Numbered from the stretch's first letter, positions 1 through 9,443 are shown. The stretch is 64,000 nucleotides of DNA from Sphaerisporangium corydalis (GCF_025506355.1 NZ_JANZYP010000003.1:208018-272017); one strand, 5' to 3'. Program-made: numbers and translations. Notes: generated by a model from the letters alone, not told the origin.

Positions 1-565
1 CCGCGATCAGGGCCCGGACATCACCGATGACCTTGTCCGGGGTACGGCTGTTGGCCCGCATGATGGCCTCGATCGCGGGCTCCAGCCCGGCCGCCGTGGC
101 CAGGCGCACGGGCGGGATCTGAAGTCCTTCGAGGAAGATGTCGGTCGCGAGGGGCGCCATCCCACCCGCCGACAGGCCGCCGAGGTCGGAGACGTGGATC
201 ATGGTGGCCGTGAAGTAGGCGGGTCGCCCACCGGAGAAGACGGGCCGGTACACCAGCAGGTCATTGGTGTGCACCCCGCCCCGGTAGGCGTCGTTCAGGA
301 CGAACACCTCGCCCGGCCGCATGGTCGCGGCGGGAATGTCCTTCAGCAGCTCGGGAAGGGCGATCTTCAGGGCCATGCTGTTCATGAGCGTCGTGGCCAT
401 CGACTGGGCGACCAGCCGGCCGCCGGCGTCGAGGATCGCGGCGGAGGCGTCGGACCCTTCGACGATGAACGTCGAATACGCGGACCGCACCACCACGATG
501 CTGGCCTCTTCGGCGGCCACCACCAGCGCGTTCCTCAGCACCTCGGCCGTGATCGACTCGGTCAA
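1..565 (-). CDS. hyuB: Hydantoinase B / 5-oxoprolinase subunit, N-terminal part (cut by window edge)
   Basis: This is the first ~188 codons of a HyuB-type subunit; the gene continues past the left edge. The translation contains VAQSMATTLMNSMALKIALP followed by FVLNDAYRGGVHTNDL, which is the typical HyuB/oxoprolinase B N-terminal region, including an NDPY-like segment (here NDAY) and the nearby H-x-x-D. HyuB pairs with HyuA to hydrolyse N-methylhydantoin or 5-oxoproline with ATP. The chosen TTG start overlaps the hyuA stop by four bases (TTGA), so the two are translationally coupled. The substrate cannot be told from sequence. Confidence 0.85.
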   Translation of the reverse strand, partial: MTESITAEVLRNALVVAAEEASIVVVRSAYSTFIVEGSDASAAILDAGGRLVAQSMATTLMNSMALKIALPELLKDIPAATMRPGEVFVLNDAYRGGVHTNDLLVYRPVFSGGRPAYFTATMIHVSDLGGLSAGGMAPLATDIFLEGLQIPPVRLATAAGLEPAIEAIMRANSRTPDKVIGDVRALIA

Positions 566-2772
566 CGCGCACGCTCCAGGATCACGGCGCCGGTGCTGGA
601 GAGGACGGCGGTCCAGCCGGGCGGGACGACGATCGTCGCCTCGGCGTCCTCGATGATCGCGGGACCGGGGGTGCGGGGGAGGCGGTCACGGGTGAGCACC
701 GGCGTGTCGATGAACCCGCCACACTCCGGAAACCACGCGGCCCTGACCCGCCCACGAGGCGTGCCGACCGATCCGCCCCGTACCTGCGGTACGTCGACCG
801 ATTCGTCCCCCAGCCCTTCGGCCGATCCATCCAATATCTGTGGCGTGTCGCTTGATCCAGCTCGCGACTGTGGATCTGCATGCCGCTCGTGCGGGGTAAC
901 GGCGTGGCCGCGATGGGGCTCGTCAGGAGCCGGTTCGTCGTCGGGGCGGGAGTGGGTGGTCAGGGTGTGGGTGGTCAAGGTGTGGGGTGGGGTGGTGGCG
1001 TGTTGGGTGAGGCGGACGCGGTAGCTCACGACTTCGACCGGCCCCTGCTGCTCAATCCCATAAACCTGCCGATATTTCGCGACAAATCGCCCAGCCAACT
1101 CCTCCGGCACATCACTCCACGGCACCGTAAGATCATGCGCCTGCCCCAAGAACCGCAGGTCGGCCGAACGCTCCACCGATACCCCCGGGGACCCGAGCGT
1201 GAGCCCCAGGTCCGCCGCCGCCCCCGCCGCCAGCTCCTCGAACACGGCGCCCGGATCCCCGGCCCCGAGCCGGGACAGCACCCGGTCGGTGGACAGGTCT
1301 CCCGCCAGCAGCCCCGCGGCCGACCCCACTCCGCAGTGCGGTGGAACGGTCACCGTGTCGATCCCGAACCGCTCCGCGACCCGGGCCGCGTGCATCGGCC
1401 CCGCCCCGCCGAACGCGACCATCACGAACCCGCGCGGGTCGATGCCCCGCTGCACCGTCACCACGTGCACGGCCGAGCCCATCGCCGCGTTGGCGATCTC
1501 GTGGACGGCGTGCGCCGCCTCGGCCCGCGAGACGCCGAGCGGCCAGGCGAGCCGCTGGTCGACGGCCTTCTCGGCCAGTTCGGCGAACAGGGAGAGTGTG
1601 CCAAGGGACGACGGGTCGAGGTAGCCGAGCACCAGGTTGGCGTCGGTGACGGTGGGTTCGTCCCCGCCCAGGCCGTAGCAGGCCGGGCCGGGTTCGGACC
1701 CCGCCGACCGGGGGCCGACCCGCAGCGCGCCGGCCGCGTCCACCCAGGCGATGCTCCCGCCGCCCGCGCCGACCTCGGCCAGGTCGATCGCCGGGGTCTT
1801 GATCGGTACGCCGGTCCCGGCGCGCCGGCCACCGAAGCTGCCCTTGCCGCCGACGTGGAACTCGTGGGTGATCTCCGGCCGGCCGTCCCTGATGACGCAC
1901 GTCTTGGCCGTGGTGCCGCCCATGTCGAACGAGATGATGTCCGGGTGCCCGGTCAGGGCCGCCGCGAGCGCTCCCGCCGCAGGCCCGGACTCGATCGTGG
2001 CGACGGCCCGGCGCGCGGCGAGCTCCGCCGACATGACGCCGCCGGAGGACTCCATGACGTGCACGGGCGCCGTCACCCCGATCGCGTGCAGCCGTTCACG
2101 GAGCCGCCGGAGGTAACGGGCCATCACCGGCCCGACATATGCGGACATGATGGTGGTGGTCGCCCGCTCGTACTCGCGGATCTCGGGCCACACCTCCGAC
2201 GAGGTGACCACGTCGGCACCGTCCGGCAGGGTCTCGCGCAGGATCGCGGCGACGCGGGCCTCGTGGGCGGGTTCGGCGTAGGAGTGCAGCAGGCACACCG
2301 CGACCGAGGTGATGCCCTGTGCGGCGATCGACTCCGCGACCCGCAGGACCGCCTCCTCATCCAGCTCCTCCAGGATCTCGCCGCTCGGGCCGATCCGCTC
2401 GGGCACCTCGAAGCAGTCCTCCGGCGCCACCGGCGGCGGGGGCGGGTCGAACCGCAGGTCGTAGCGGTCCTCCTCGACGCGCGCGTACCGGCCGAGCGGG
2501 ATGGCGCTGCGGAACCCGCGCGTGGTCACGTACGCGACCCGCTCGCCCTTGCGTTCGAGCACGGCGTTCGTGGCCAGGGTGGTGGCGTGGACGACCCGGG
2601 TGATCTCGGAGGCGGGGACGCCCGCGCGGCCGAGCGCGAGGAGGATCCCGGAGACGATCCCGTCAGTCGGGTCGCCGTGTGTGCTCAGGACCTTGGCCAC
2701 GGTCACGGACTCGCCGCTGACGACCACGTCGGTGAAGGTGCCCCCGACGTCGACCCCGATGGCATGGCTCAC
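562..2772 (-). CDS. hyuA: Hydantoinase A / 5-oxoprolinase A subunit with an 86-residue low-complexity insert
   Basis: 736-residue HyuA-family ATPase of the ASKHA fold. It begins with MSHAIGVDVGGTFTDVVV, the phosphate-1 motif, and has the second phosphate motif FDMGGTTAK near residue 281 and the conserved EPGPACYGLGG and VAFGGAGPMHA segments. It forms the ATP-using half of a hydantoinase or oxoprolinase with HyuB, which follows with a TTGA overlap. Residues ~590-675 are an insert of His/Thr/Pro/Asp-rich sequence between the Y-R-V-R strand and the C-terminal VRAAWF segment. It is absent from usual ~680-residue family members, and its underlying DNA is repetitive. A cytosolic enzyme; substrate unknown. 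Confidence 0.92.
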   Translation of the reverse strand: MSHAIGVDVGGTFTDVVVSGESVTVAKVLSTHGDPTDGIVSGILLALGRAGVPASEITRVVHATTLATNAVLERKGERVAYVTTRGFRSAIPLGRYARVEEDRYDLRFDPPPPPVAPEDCFEVPERIGPSGEILEELDEEAVLRVAESIAAQGITSVAVCLLHSYAEPAHEARVAAILRETLPDGADVVTSSEVWPEIREYERATTTIMSAYVGPVMARYLRRLRERLHAIGVTAPVHVMESSGGVMSAELAARRAVATIESGPAAGALAAALTGHPDIISFDMGGTTAKTCVIRDGRPEITHEFHVGGKGSFGGRRAGTGVPIKTPAIDLAEVGAGGGSIAWVDAAGALRVGPRSAGSEPGPACYGLGGDEPTVTDANLVLGYLDPSSLGTLSLFAELAEKAVDQRLAWPLGVSRAEAAHAVHEIANAAMGSAVHVVTVQRGIDPRGFVMVAFGGAGPMHAARVAERFGIDTVTVPPHCGVGSAAGLLAGDLSTDRVLSRLGAGDPGAVFEELAAGAAADLGLTLGSPGVSVERSADLRFLGQAHDLTVPWSDVPEELAGRFVAKYRQVYGIEQQGPVEVVSYRVRLTQHATTPPHTLTTHTLTTHSRPDDEPAPDEPHRGHAVTPHERHADPQSRAGSSDTPQILDGSAEGLGDESVDVPQVRGGSVGTPRGRVRAAWFPECGGFIDTPVLTRDRLPRTPGPAIIEDAEATIVVPPGWTAVLSSTGAVILERAR
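748..1005 (-). repeat. In-frame repetitive insert in hyuA
   Basis: This segment encodes HyuA residues ~590-675. It includes a direct repeat of 15 bases giving HTLTT-HTLTT, followed by degenerate units reading S-D-T-P-Q-I-L-D-G-S and V-D-V-P-Q-V-R-G-G-S. The frame stays open throughout, and conserved HyuA sequence resumes after it. Confidence 0.6.
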
Positions 2773-2794
2773 GAGCCGCAGACTATTACCCGAG

Positions 2795-2804
2795 CAAGCG
2801 CTTG
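2795..2804. promoter_or_regulatory. Palindrome CAAGCGCTTG upstream of hyuA, possible LacI-type operator
   Basis: A perfect 10-bp palindrome sits 23-32 bases upstream of the hyuA ATG. Its AAGCGCTT core matches the central CG architecture of LacI-family operators (known for that family). No LacI-type gene is present in the window, so the assignment is inference. The surrounding intergenic stretch to 2995 is unusually C-rich and G-poor on the plus strand and holds no gene I can see. Confidence 0.4.
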
Positions 2805-2995
2805 TCTACGAACCCGCCGCCGTCCCTGAACCCGTCACGGCGAACCCCCATCCAAACCGAACAAATCCCCACAAATCACTCCACGGAACAAATCACCAAG
2901 AAACTCGATATGCCCCGAAATCCAGAAAACCAGCCACCCCGAAAATGACCCATCCCCACAACGTCCCCCGACGTCCCCAAAACCCCCCCGACCCC

Positions 2996-4666
2996 CTACG
3001 ACGTGAACTGCGCGCTGTCCAACACCCGGTCGATCATCGTCTGGTCGCACTTGGCCGGCGGGCAGAAGAACGTGATCAACGTCACCGGCTGCCCCTGCCC
3101 CCGCCCCACGATGTACACCACCAGGTCCAGCCGCCCCTGTTGCCCGGGGTCGTTCACCACCCCCGTCAGCTTGAACGCGGGCTTGCCCGCGACCGAGGCC
3201 GTCGTCGGCGCCGAGGCGAAGTCGGCGGGCCCCGGCAGGACGAAGCTGAGGCTGCGCTTCAGCGTCTCAGGCGGGTCCGATGTGGTGATGGTGTCGTTCA
3301 CCTCGGCGAACACCCCTGTCGCCTGGTCGGGATGGGCGGTGAGCAGGGCGTTGACGGCCGTCCAGTCCGAGGCGATCGGCACCGAGAAGAGCATGTCGAA
3401 CGTCGTCGCCGCCGGCGACAGGATGACGTACTCGTCGTTATGCGTACGCGCGTCCCACCCGCCCGGGTACTCGAACGAGAGCGGCGCGGCCGTGGACCCC
3501 GGGTACCGCTTGGCCCCCACCGTCGGCGCCCCCTGGCTGAGCAGCAGCGTGGCGGCGATGGCGATCGAGACCAGCACGGCCCCGGCCCCGATGAGCGCGC
3601 CCGCCGGCCAGCGCCGCTTCCCCGTCCGCCGGGTGGCCGGCCGGCTCGGCGCCGTCCCCTGGGGCCCCCGCATCGGCCCGGCCGAGTCCATCGAGCGGCC
3701 CTGCTCGGCGTACCGAGGCGAACCCGAGGGCGAACCCGAGGGAGCGCCGCCGGGAGGCACCGACCAGGCCTGACGCCCCTCGGGGAGACTCGGGTGCGGC
3801 TCCTCGCCGCTGATCGCGTCCCGGAGCGCGGACACGAACTCCTGGCAGCTCCCGTACCGCTCCGCCGGCGACTTGGCCAGCGCCCGGGCCATCACCTGGT
3901 TGACGGCGTGCGGCAGGTCGGGCCGGTACGGCGTCAGCGGCGGCGGCTCGTGGGAGACGTGCGCGTACAGCAGGGCCAGCTCGGTGTCCCGCTGGAACGG
4001 CGGCAGCCCGGTCAGCGCCTCGTACACGACGCACGCGAACGCGTACAGGTCGCTGCGCCCGTCCACGGTCAGCCCGCGGATCTGCTCGGGCGCCACGTAG
4101 CGCGGCGTGCCCATGAAGTGGCCGTGGCTGGTCAGGCCCGCCTCGGAGAAGGTGCTCTTGGTCAGCCCGAAGTCGGTGAGGTAGACGTGCTCGGCGTCGC
4201 GTTCGGTGCCGTCGGCGACCAGGATGTTCGCCGGCTTCACGTCGCGGTGGACCAGGCCGTGCTGGTGGGCTGAGTCCAGCGCGGAGGCGATCTGGGTGAA
4301 CAGCCGGTAGGCCCGCGCCACCGGGAGCGGGCCGCTCGCCTGGATCAGCTTGCGCATGTCGGCGCCGTCGACGTAGCGCATGGCGATGAACAGCAGGTCG
4401 CCGCTCTCGCCCGCCTCGTAGATCGGGATGATGTTGGGGTGGTCGATACCGGCCACCAGGCGTGACTCACGCACGAAACGGTCGCGGAACCGCTGGTCCT
4501 GCGAGAGCTGCGGGGCCAGCACCTTGAGCGCGACCGCGCGGCCGAGCCGGTGGTCGTGGGCACGGTAGACGGTCGCCATCCCCCCGCGCCCGACCACCGC
4601 CTCGACCAGATAGTCCGCCACCTGGGCGCCGATCAGTGGTGGCATGGAGAACCCCTGCTCGCTCAT
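2996..4666 (-). CDS. Membrane-anchored Ser/Thr protein kinase (Hanks type)
   Basis: 556-residue receptor-like kinase. The cytosolic kinase domain spans residues ~19-285: glycine loop GRGGMATVY, ATP lysine in VALKVL (K48), catalytic HRDVKPAN (~141), DFG (~166), and APE in YVAPEQ. A Gly/Ser/Pro juxtamembrane linker leads to one TM helix (~354-377), then a ~180-residue extracellular domain with no PASTA repeats. The ATG overlaps the upstream stop by four bases (ATGA), and it has its own Met-Ser-Glu start; longer upstream reading is not the gene. Coupling to the preceding pseudoprotease gene suggests the two work together. All catalytic residues are present, so it should be active. Confidence 0.93.
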   Translation of the reverse strand: MSEQGFSMPPLIGAQVADYLVEAVVGRGGMATVYRAHDHRLGRAVALKVLAPQLSQDQRFRDRFVRESRLVAGIDHPNIIPIYEAGESGDLLFIAMRYVDGADMRKLIQASGPLPVARAYRLFTQIASALDSAHQHGLVHRDVKPANILVADGTERDAEHVYLTDFGLTKSTFSEAGLTSHGHFMGTPRYVAPEQIRGLTVDGRSDLYAFACVVYEALTGLPPFQRDTELALLYAHVSHEPPPLTPYRPDLPHAVNQVMARALAKSPAERYGSCQEFVSALRDAISGEEPHPSLPEGRQAWSVPPGGAPSGSPSGSPRYAEQGRSMDSAGPMRGPQGTAPSRPATRRTGKRRWPAGALIGAGAVLVSIAIAATLLLSQGAPTVGAKRYPGSTAAPLSFEYPGGWDARTHNDEYVILSPAATTFDMLFSVPIASDWTAVNALLTAHPDQATGVFAEVNDTITTSDPPETLKRSLSFVLPGPADFASAPTTASVAGKPAFKLTGVVNDPGQQGRLDLVVYIVGRGQGQPVTLITFFCPPAKCDQTMIDRVLDSAQFTS

Positions 4667-6162
4667 TGATCCACCGCATGCCCGCAGAAGCCGCAGAAGC
4701 GATGGGCCTTTCCGAGGCGCATCCCGCACTGTGTGCAGAACACCACCTGTGTTCCGTTGCCCCCGGCCACGCCTGCCGCCGACCCGGGCACCACGGCCAC
4801 GGGGGAGGGGCCGGTGCCGGATCCGGGCGCCCTGCGCTGGGCGGGGAAGGACCCCTCCGCGGGAGGCCCCGCGTCCATCGCCTGGGTGCCCAGCGGTGGC
4901 CACGTGGCCGCCGCGGCCATCCGTTCGGGCGTTCTGTCCCCCTCCGCGCCGTCCTCGCCGGCCTGGCGGCGCCGCCGGAGCGTGAGAGGCACGGCGATCG
5001 CGATCAGCACGCCGACGGCCACCACCCCGATGGCGGTCAGCACCAGCGGCGACAGCACGAACGCGGGCTTCCTGGCGGCCGGGGCGTTCGCCTGGGTGGA
5101 CGGCCCCTTCGCCCGGTTGGCCCGGGCGAACCGCAGGTGGTCCTGGGCGACGGCGTGGTCGGGACGCAGCCTCAGCACCTGCTCCAGCACCGGGATCGCG
5201 TTGGCGTAGAACTTGTTGTGGTACGACGCCAGCGCCGTCTCGTACACGACGTCGACCGGGCCGCGCCGGGCCGTGAGGTTGGCCGCGACCAGCGCCGCGC
5301 GGATGTCCTCCACCGGGGTGAGGGTCTCGGGGGCCCCGCCCCCGCCGGTGACCAGCCCGATGACCTCGCTCTTGCCGTCGTCGACGACCGCGGCCCCGTC
5401 GCCGTCGTTGGACAGGAACGTGCTGAGCTTGCTGCGCTCGGCCGGTTTGAACGTGCGCCCGCCGGGCGGGTCGAGGTGGGCGGTCTCCACCTTCGGCGGC
5501 GTCTTGGCGCTGGGGCGGACGGGCAGCCCGACCACGTCGGTGGACTCGATGCCGCTTCCGAGACCGGTGCCGAGCGGGACCGTCGGGAGCGTGGAGTCCT
5601 CGCCGCCCTTGGCCAGCTTCAGCACCGCGGGGGCGGACGGTGAGGTCCCGGTGTGCACCAGGTCCGCCGGGTACCCCTCGGGTACGGGCGGGTCGGCGTA
5701 CGGGAAGACGGTGACCTTGGTGACGGCCGTGACGATGCAGTTGGAGTTCTGCCGCTGCGGCGGGTAGCACGCCTGGAGGCGGCCGTTGAGGTCGGGGTTC
5801 TTCAGCTTGTGCCGGGAGAAGTCGGCGGGGATCTTCACCTTGAAGTACTCGGCGAAGACCCGGTTGGCCGCGTAGATGCTCACGTCCTTGCCCGACTGGA
5901 CCACGCCTGTCGCGGTGACGACGACGCCGTCGGGGGAGACGTTGAAGCCGCTGCCGATCCCCACGGGGGTCTCGTACTCGCGGACGACCTGCTGGATGAC
6001 CCCCCGGTCGTCGAGCAGGTTGATCGTCACGTGCGCCTGCGCCTCGACCCGGACCGTTCCAGGTAAGACGCGGTCGGTCGAGCCGCTTGGGTGCGGGTGC
6101 ATTCCGAGAGTGAGTGATCCCAGAGCGCTTAACCCCGCGATGAGGTAGTGCAGGCGGGGCAT
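4663..6162 (-). CDS. Secreted trypsin-like pseudoprotease with TPR-like helices, TM segment and C-terminal zinc ribbon
   Basis: 499 residues. Order: signal peptide (1-~21); a trypsin/HtrA-like domain (~35-295); a TPR-like helical pair (~304-345, with ALASYHNKFYANAIPVLEQ); TM helix (~367-395) followed by RRRR; a Pro/Ala-rich cytosolic linker; and a C-terminal zinc ribbon with Cys at ~476, 479, 490 and 493 (CTQC...CGFC). The trypsin-like domain keeps G-I-G-S-G-F and a V-I-G-L strand but lacks the catalytic His (VTATGVV where active members read VTxAHVV) and the Ser (NDGDGAAVVD where active members read GNSGGPVVD). A sensor or scaffold role coupled to the downstream kinase is inferred. Confidence 0.8.
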   Translation of the reverse strand: MPRLHYLIAGLSALGSLTLGMHPHPSGSTDRVLPGTVRVEAQAHVTINLLDDRGVIQQVVREYETPVGIGSGFNVSPDGVVVTATGVVQSGKDVSIYAANRVFAEYFKVKIPADFSRHKLKNPDLNGRLQACYPPQRQNSNCIVTAVTKVTVFPYADPPVPEGYPADLVHTGTSPSAPAVLKLAKGGEDSTLPTVPLGTGLGSGIESTDVVGLPVRPSAKTPPKVETAHLDPPGGRTFKPAERSKLSTFLSNDGDGAAVVDDGKSEVIGLVTGGGGAPETLTPVEDIRAALVAANLTARRGPVDVVYETALASYHNKFYANAIPVLEQVLRLRPDHAVAQDHLRFARANRAKGPSTQANAPAARKPAFVLSPLVLTAIGVVAVGVLIAIAVPLTLRRRRQAGEDGAEGDRTPERMAAAATWPPLGTQAMDAGPPAEGSFPAQRRAPGSGTGPSPVAVVPGSAAGVAGGNGTQVVFCTQCGMRLGKAHRFCGFCGHAVDQ

Positions 6163-6714
6163 CTCCGCCTCCTATTCCGGACCAGAGTGATCCCAGGGTC
6201 GCAGTGCTGGCAGCGCCGTTCAAGGCTCCTGAGGCGGCCGTCACGGACTTGCAATCGGTCCTTGAACGACCTGCGACAACGAGTTATCGATCTTGATCGG
6301 ACTTGGAGGTCGCTTGGAGACGGCTTGCGGGGGAGCCGGCGGCCGTGTCGGGCACGCCGATCCGAGATTAATCTCCAGCTTGAACCGATATTAACCGCTC
6401 TTTACCGCCACATGAGGCGCTCATCGCCGCGGCCATCGGGACGACACCCCGGCGCGGGCCCGGCCGGACACGTCGCCGAAGATTTCGGGCCCGGGACGAC
6501 CCCCGTACCGGCGTGGCCGTGGACCCCGTACCGGCCCCCCGGCGGGGGTCCCGTGCCGGGCGGGCCGGAGAACCGGTACCGCAGGGGCCGGGACCCGAGT
6601 CCGGGACCCCGACCGGGTGTACGGGTTTCCCGTAGGAGGGGGTCATGCATGTATATTTTCCGTATAGAACCGGACATTGCTGAAGAAATTACGCTAATGG
6701 AGGGATGAGACGGT
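6163..6714. other. Divergent intergenic region (552 bp)
   Basis: No gene was recognised here. It separates the kinase/pseudoprotease pair from the DUF6421 operon and must hold promoters for both. The middle (6440-6640) is rich in GC inverted repeats built on CCGGTACC, GTACCGG and GGGACCC words. An AT-rich patch (6648-6700) lies just before the plus-strand operon, ending in a GGAGGG ribosome site about 9 bases before the ATG at 6715. Confidence 0.4.
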
Positions 6715-8775
6715 ATGAGGGCCTTCCCGAGGGTGCTGTTCGACGAGGCGCACAACGAGTCGTGGACGATCCGCCGCCAGGTCGCCGAGGCGATGAACCC
6801 GGCGCACCCCGACGACAACAGCTACGCGCGCGCTGCGGAGATCCTCCGGCACCTCGGGGACACAGTCGCCGCACACGTCGAGGGCCCCATCACCCCCGCC
6901 GTGCTCGCCGCCCACGACGTCTTCGTCATCGCCCACCCCTCCGCCGACCGCTGGGAGCGCACCACCGGCCTCGGCAGCCCGGTCCTGCCGGCCGAGGAAC
7001 TGGACGCCATAGAGCGATATGTCGCCGACGGCGGCGGCCTGGTCGTGCTGGCCGAGTGTGAGCAGGAGAAGTACGGCAACAACCTGGCCGAGCTGCTGGC
7101 CCGGTTCGGTGTGGGCATCGAGCACGCCATGGTCCAGGACCCGGGCAACTGCTACAACGGCGTGGCCACCTGGGTGCTCGGCCGGCCGGTGCCCGCCGCG
7201 GCGGACGACCTGACGGCGGGCGCCAAGGAGGCGTGCTTCTACCGCGCGGGCGTGCTGGACCCGCCCGCCGGGGCGACCGTCCTGTTCGAGACCTCGCCCG
7301 CCGCCGACCTCCCCGGCCGGGCCCTGGCCGTCGCCGTGCGCCACGGCCGGGGGCGGGTCGTGGTGTTCGCCGACTCCGACCTGTTCGGCGACGACTCCAT
7401 CGACGACCTGCGGCACGCCCGCCTCTGGGGCAACGTCGTGACCTGGGCCGCCCGCGTCCCCGTGGGCGAGGCGGGCACGGGCGGGACCGGCGACGGGTTC
7501 GCCACGCTCAAGGCGGCCGTCGAGGAACTGCGGCCGCTCACCGCCAAGAACGGGTCCGTCGAGGACGCGGAGGCCGCCGCCCCCGTCGTCGGCCGGATCA
7601 CCGCCGCCATCCAGGACCTCGCGCCGCGCTTCCCGCACGACAGCGAGTACCTGACGACCGTGCTCGCCGACCTGGGCAAATGGCGGGACGGCGGCTTCGG
7701 TGTCCCGGACTTCCTCGACTCGCTGAACGCCTTCCACCCCGACACCCAGCGCGCCGACGGCCTGGAGCACCTGGTCGTCTTCCCGATGTACACCCAGAAC
7801 GGCAACCCGAACCGCAACCTGGAGGCGGTCTGGATCCGCACGGTGTGGCCGGAGTGGCTCGCCGCCCTGGAGCGCGGGCGGTACGACAACCCGATGTTCG
7901 TGCCGATCGCGTTCGTGGACTTCACCGCCGGCTACGACACCAACAGCGCGGTCCTGTTCCCCGAGACCGTCGCGGTCCGGGAGACCCCGCCGAGGTTCAG
8001 CTGGGGCGCGATCTTCTGCGACCGCGAGGCCGCCCGGTTCCGCCAGGTCAGCCGGGCCGCCGCGGACACGCTGAAGCTCGCCATGCCGCCGGACGCGGCC
8101 CGCCTGCTGGACAGCCAGGAACTGGCCCAGGACACCTTCATCCTGTGGGACCTCGTGCACGACAGGACCCACAGCCACGGCGACCTGCCGTTCGACCCGT
8201 TCATGATCAAGCAGCGGATGCCGTACTGGCTGTACTCCCTGGAGGAACTGCGCTGCGACCTGACCGCGTTCGGCGAGGCGGTCAGGCTGGAGACCGAAGG
8301 CGTGCCGCACGCCCGGTACGTGCAGCACGCGATCCTGTTCGACCGGCTGTTCCGCTTCCCGATCACCGGCGAGCGGGTGCGCAACTACGACGGCCTCGGC
8401 GGCCAGCTCCTGTTCGCCTACCTGCACCGCAACGACGTCGTCCGCTGGACAGACAACCGGCTCAGCGTCGACTGGGACCGGGTCGCCGGCTGCGTCGCCG
8501 ACCTGCGCGGCGAGGTCGAGAAGCTCTACCGCGACGGCATCGACCGCTCCAAGCTGGCCCACTGGCTGGCCGCACACCAGCTCGTCGCGGCTTACGTCGC
8601 CCCCCACCCGGCCTCGGTGTGGCACCGGGGCGCCGACGCGCTGCCGGTCGAGGGGTTCCCGAAGGCCGTGGTCGACGCGGTCCTGCCCGACGAGTTCCCC
8701 CTGAGCATGTTCTACGAGGCCCTGCGTCGTAAGCTTTCTGACGTGATCGAGGCCACGAAGGGAATCCGCGCGTGA
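6715..8775 (+). CDS. DUF6421-like protein with an N-terminal glutamine-amidotransferase-like domain
   Basis: 686 residues. Residues ~5-250 look like a DUF4350/ThuA-like class I amidotransferase fold: FDEAHNESW at the start, EELDAIERYVADGGGLVVL, and GRVVVFADSDLF. No obvious catalytic Cys-His-Glu triad is visible. Residues ~265-686 resemble the DUF6421 family of actinomycetes (recognised from LVVFPMYTQNGNPNRNLEAV and the DLVHDRTHSHGDLPFDPFMI segment with its His-rich and acidic residues, which suggests metal binding). It heads a three-gene operon with an SDR and a threonine aldolase, a gene order I associate with DUF6421 in actinomycetes. The next gene starts inside its stop codon (GTGA). Biochemical function is unknown. 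Confidence 0.7.
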   Translation: MRAFPRVLFDEAHNESWTIRRQVAEAMNPAHPDDNSYARAAEILRHLGDTVAAHVEGPITPAVLAAHDVFVIAHPSADRWERTTGLGSPVLPAEELDAIERYVADGGGLVVLAECEQEKYGNNLAELLARFGVGIEHAMVQDPGNCYNGVATWVLGRPVPAAADDLTAGAKEACFYRAGVLDPPAGATVLFETSPAADLPGRALAVAVRHGRGRVVVFADSDLFGDDSIDDLRHARLWGNVVTWAARVPVGEAGTGGTGDGFATLKAAVEELRPLTAKNGSVEDAEAAAPVVGRITAAIQDLAPRFPHDSEYLTTVLADLGKWRDGGFGVPDFLDSLNAFHPDTQRADGLEHLVVFPMYTQNGNPNRNLEAVWIRTVWPEWLAALERGRYDNPMFVPIAFVDFTAGYDTNSAVLFPETVAVRETPPRFSWGAIFCDREAARFRQVSRAAADTLKLAMPPDAARLLDSQELAQDTFILWDLVHDRTHSHGDLPFDPFMIKQRMPYWLYSLEELRCDLTAFGEAVRLETEGVPHARYVQHAILFDRLFRFPITGERVRNYDGLGGQLLFAYLHRNDVVRWTDNRLSVDWDRVAGCVADLRGEVEKLYRDGIDRSKLAHWLAAHQLVAAYVAPHPASVWHRGADALPVEGFPKAVVDAVLPDEFPLSMFYEALRRKLSDVIEATKGIRA

Positions 8776-9443
8776 GCGAGCCGAGCCGGGCGAGCAGGGT
8801 CGTCGTCATCGCCGGGGCGGGCGGGCCAACGGGCCGCGCGGTCGCCGCGCGCCTCGCCGCGCGGGGCGACACCGTGGTCGGCGCCGGACGGCATGCCGCC
8901 GACGGGGTGGTCGCCGCCGACCTCACCGACCTCGAGGCCGTACGTGAGCTGGCGCGCCAGGTCGACAGGGAGCACGGCGGCGCCGACGGGGTGGTCCACC
9001 TCGTCGGCGGGTGGCGCGGGGGGAAGACCTTCGCCGACACCGACCTGGCCGACTGGGACGCGCTGCACGAGCAGATCATCCGCACCCTGCAGAACGTCTC
9101 GCTGGCGTTCGAGCCGCAGCTGCGCCGCAGCGACGCCGCCCGGTTCGCCATCGTCTCGGCCAAGGCCGCCCAGGAGCCCACCCAGGGGGGCGCGGCCTAC
9201 GCGGCGGCGAAGGCGGCGGCCGAGGCGTGGACGCTGGCGCTGGCCGACTCCCTGCGCGGCACGCCGGGTGCGGCGACGATCCTGGTCGTCAAGGCCCTGG
9301 TCAACGACCAGATGCGCGCCGCGAGCCCGGAGCGGGCGTTCCCGGGGTTCACCGACGTCACCGACCTCGCCGAGGCGGTCGCCGGCCTGTGGGACCGCCC
9401 GGCCGGCGATATCAACGGCACGCGATGGGACCTCACCACGTGA
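8772..9443 (+). CDS. Short-chain dehydrogenase/reductase
   Basis: 223-residue SDR. The N-terminal Rossmann glycine motif is GAGGPTGRAVA (a TGxxxGxG-type loop with an unusual second glycine spacing). The catalytic set is Ser in IVSAKA and YxxxK in YAAAK. It probably uses NAD(P)H, but no substrate can be assigned. The GTG start overlaps the DUF6421 stop (GTGA), and its own stop overlaps the threonine aldolase start in the same way, so the three products are made together. Confidence 0.88.
   Translation: MSEPSRASRVVVIAGAGGPTGRAVAARLAARGDTVVGAGRHAADGVVAADLTDLEAVRELARQVDREHGGADGVVHLVGGWRGGKTFADTDLADWDALHEQIIRTLQNVSLAFEPQLRRSDAARFAIVSAKAAQEPTQGGAAYAAAKAAAEAWTLALADSLRGTPGAATILVVKALVNDQMRAASPERAFPGFTDVTDLAEAVAGLWDRPAGDINGTRWDLTT

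Noticed and set aside
880..2829. Long plus-strand open frame opposite hyuA
   Set aside because: Antisense shadow of HyuA; no ribosome site or domain, and composition is typical of shadow frames.
6694..8625. Long minus-strand frame opposite the DUF6421-like gene
   Set aside because: Val/Gly/Arg/His-rich shadow frame without motifs; the plus strand carries the recognisable domains.
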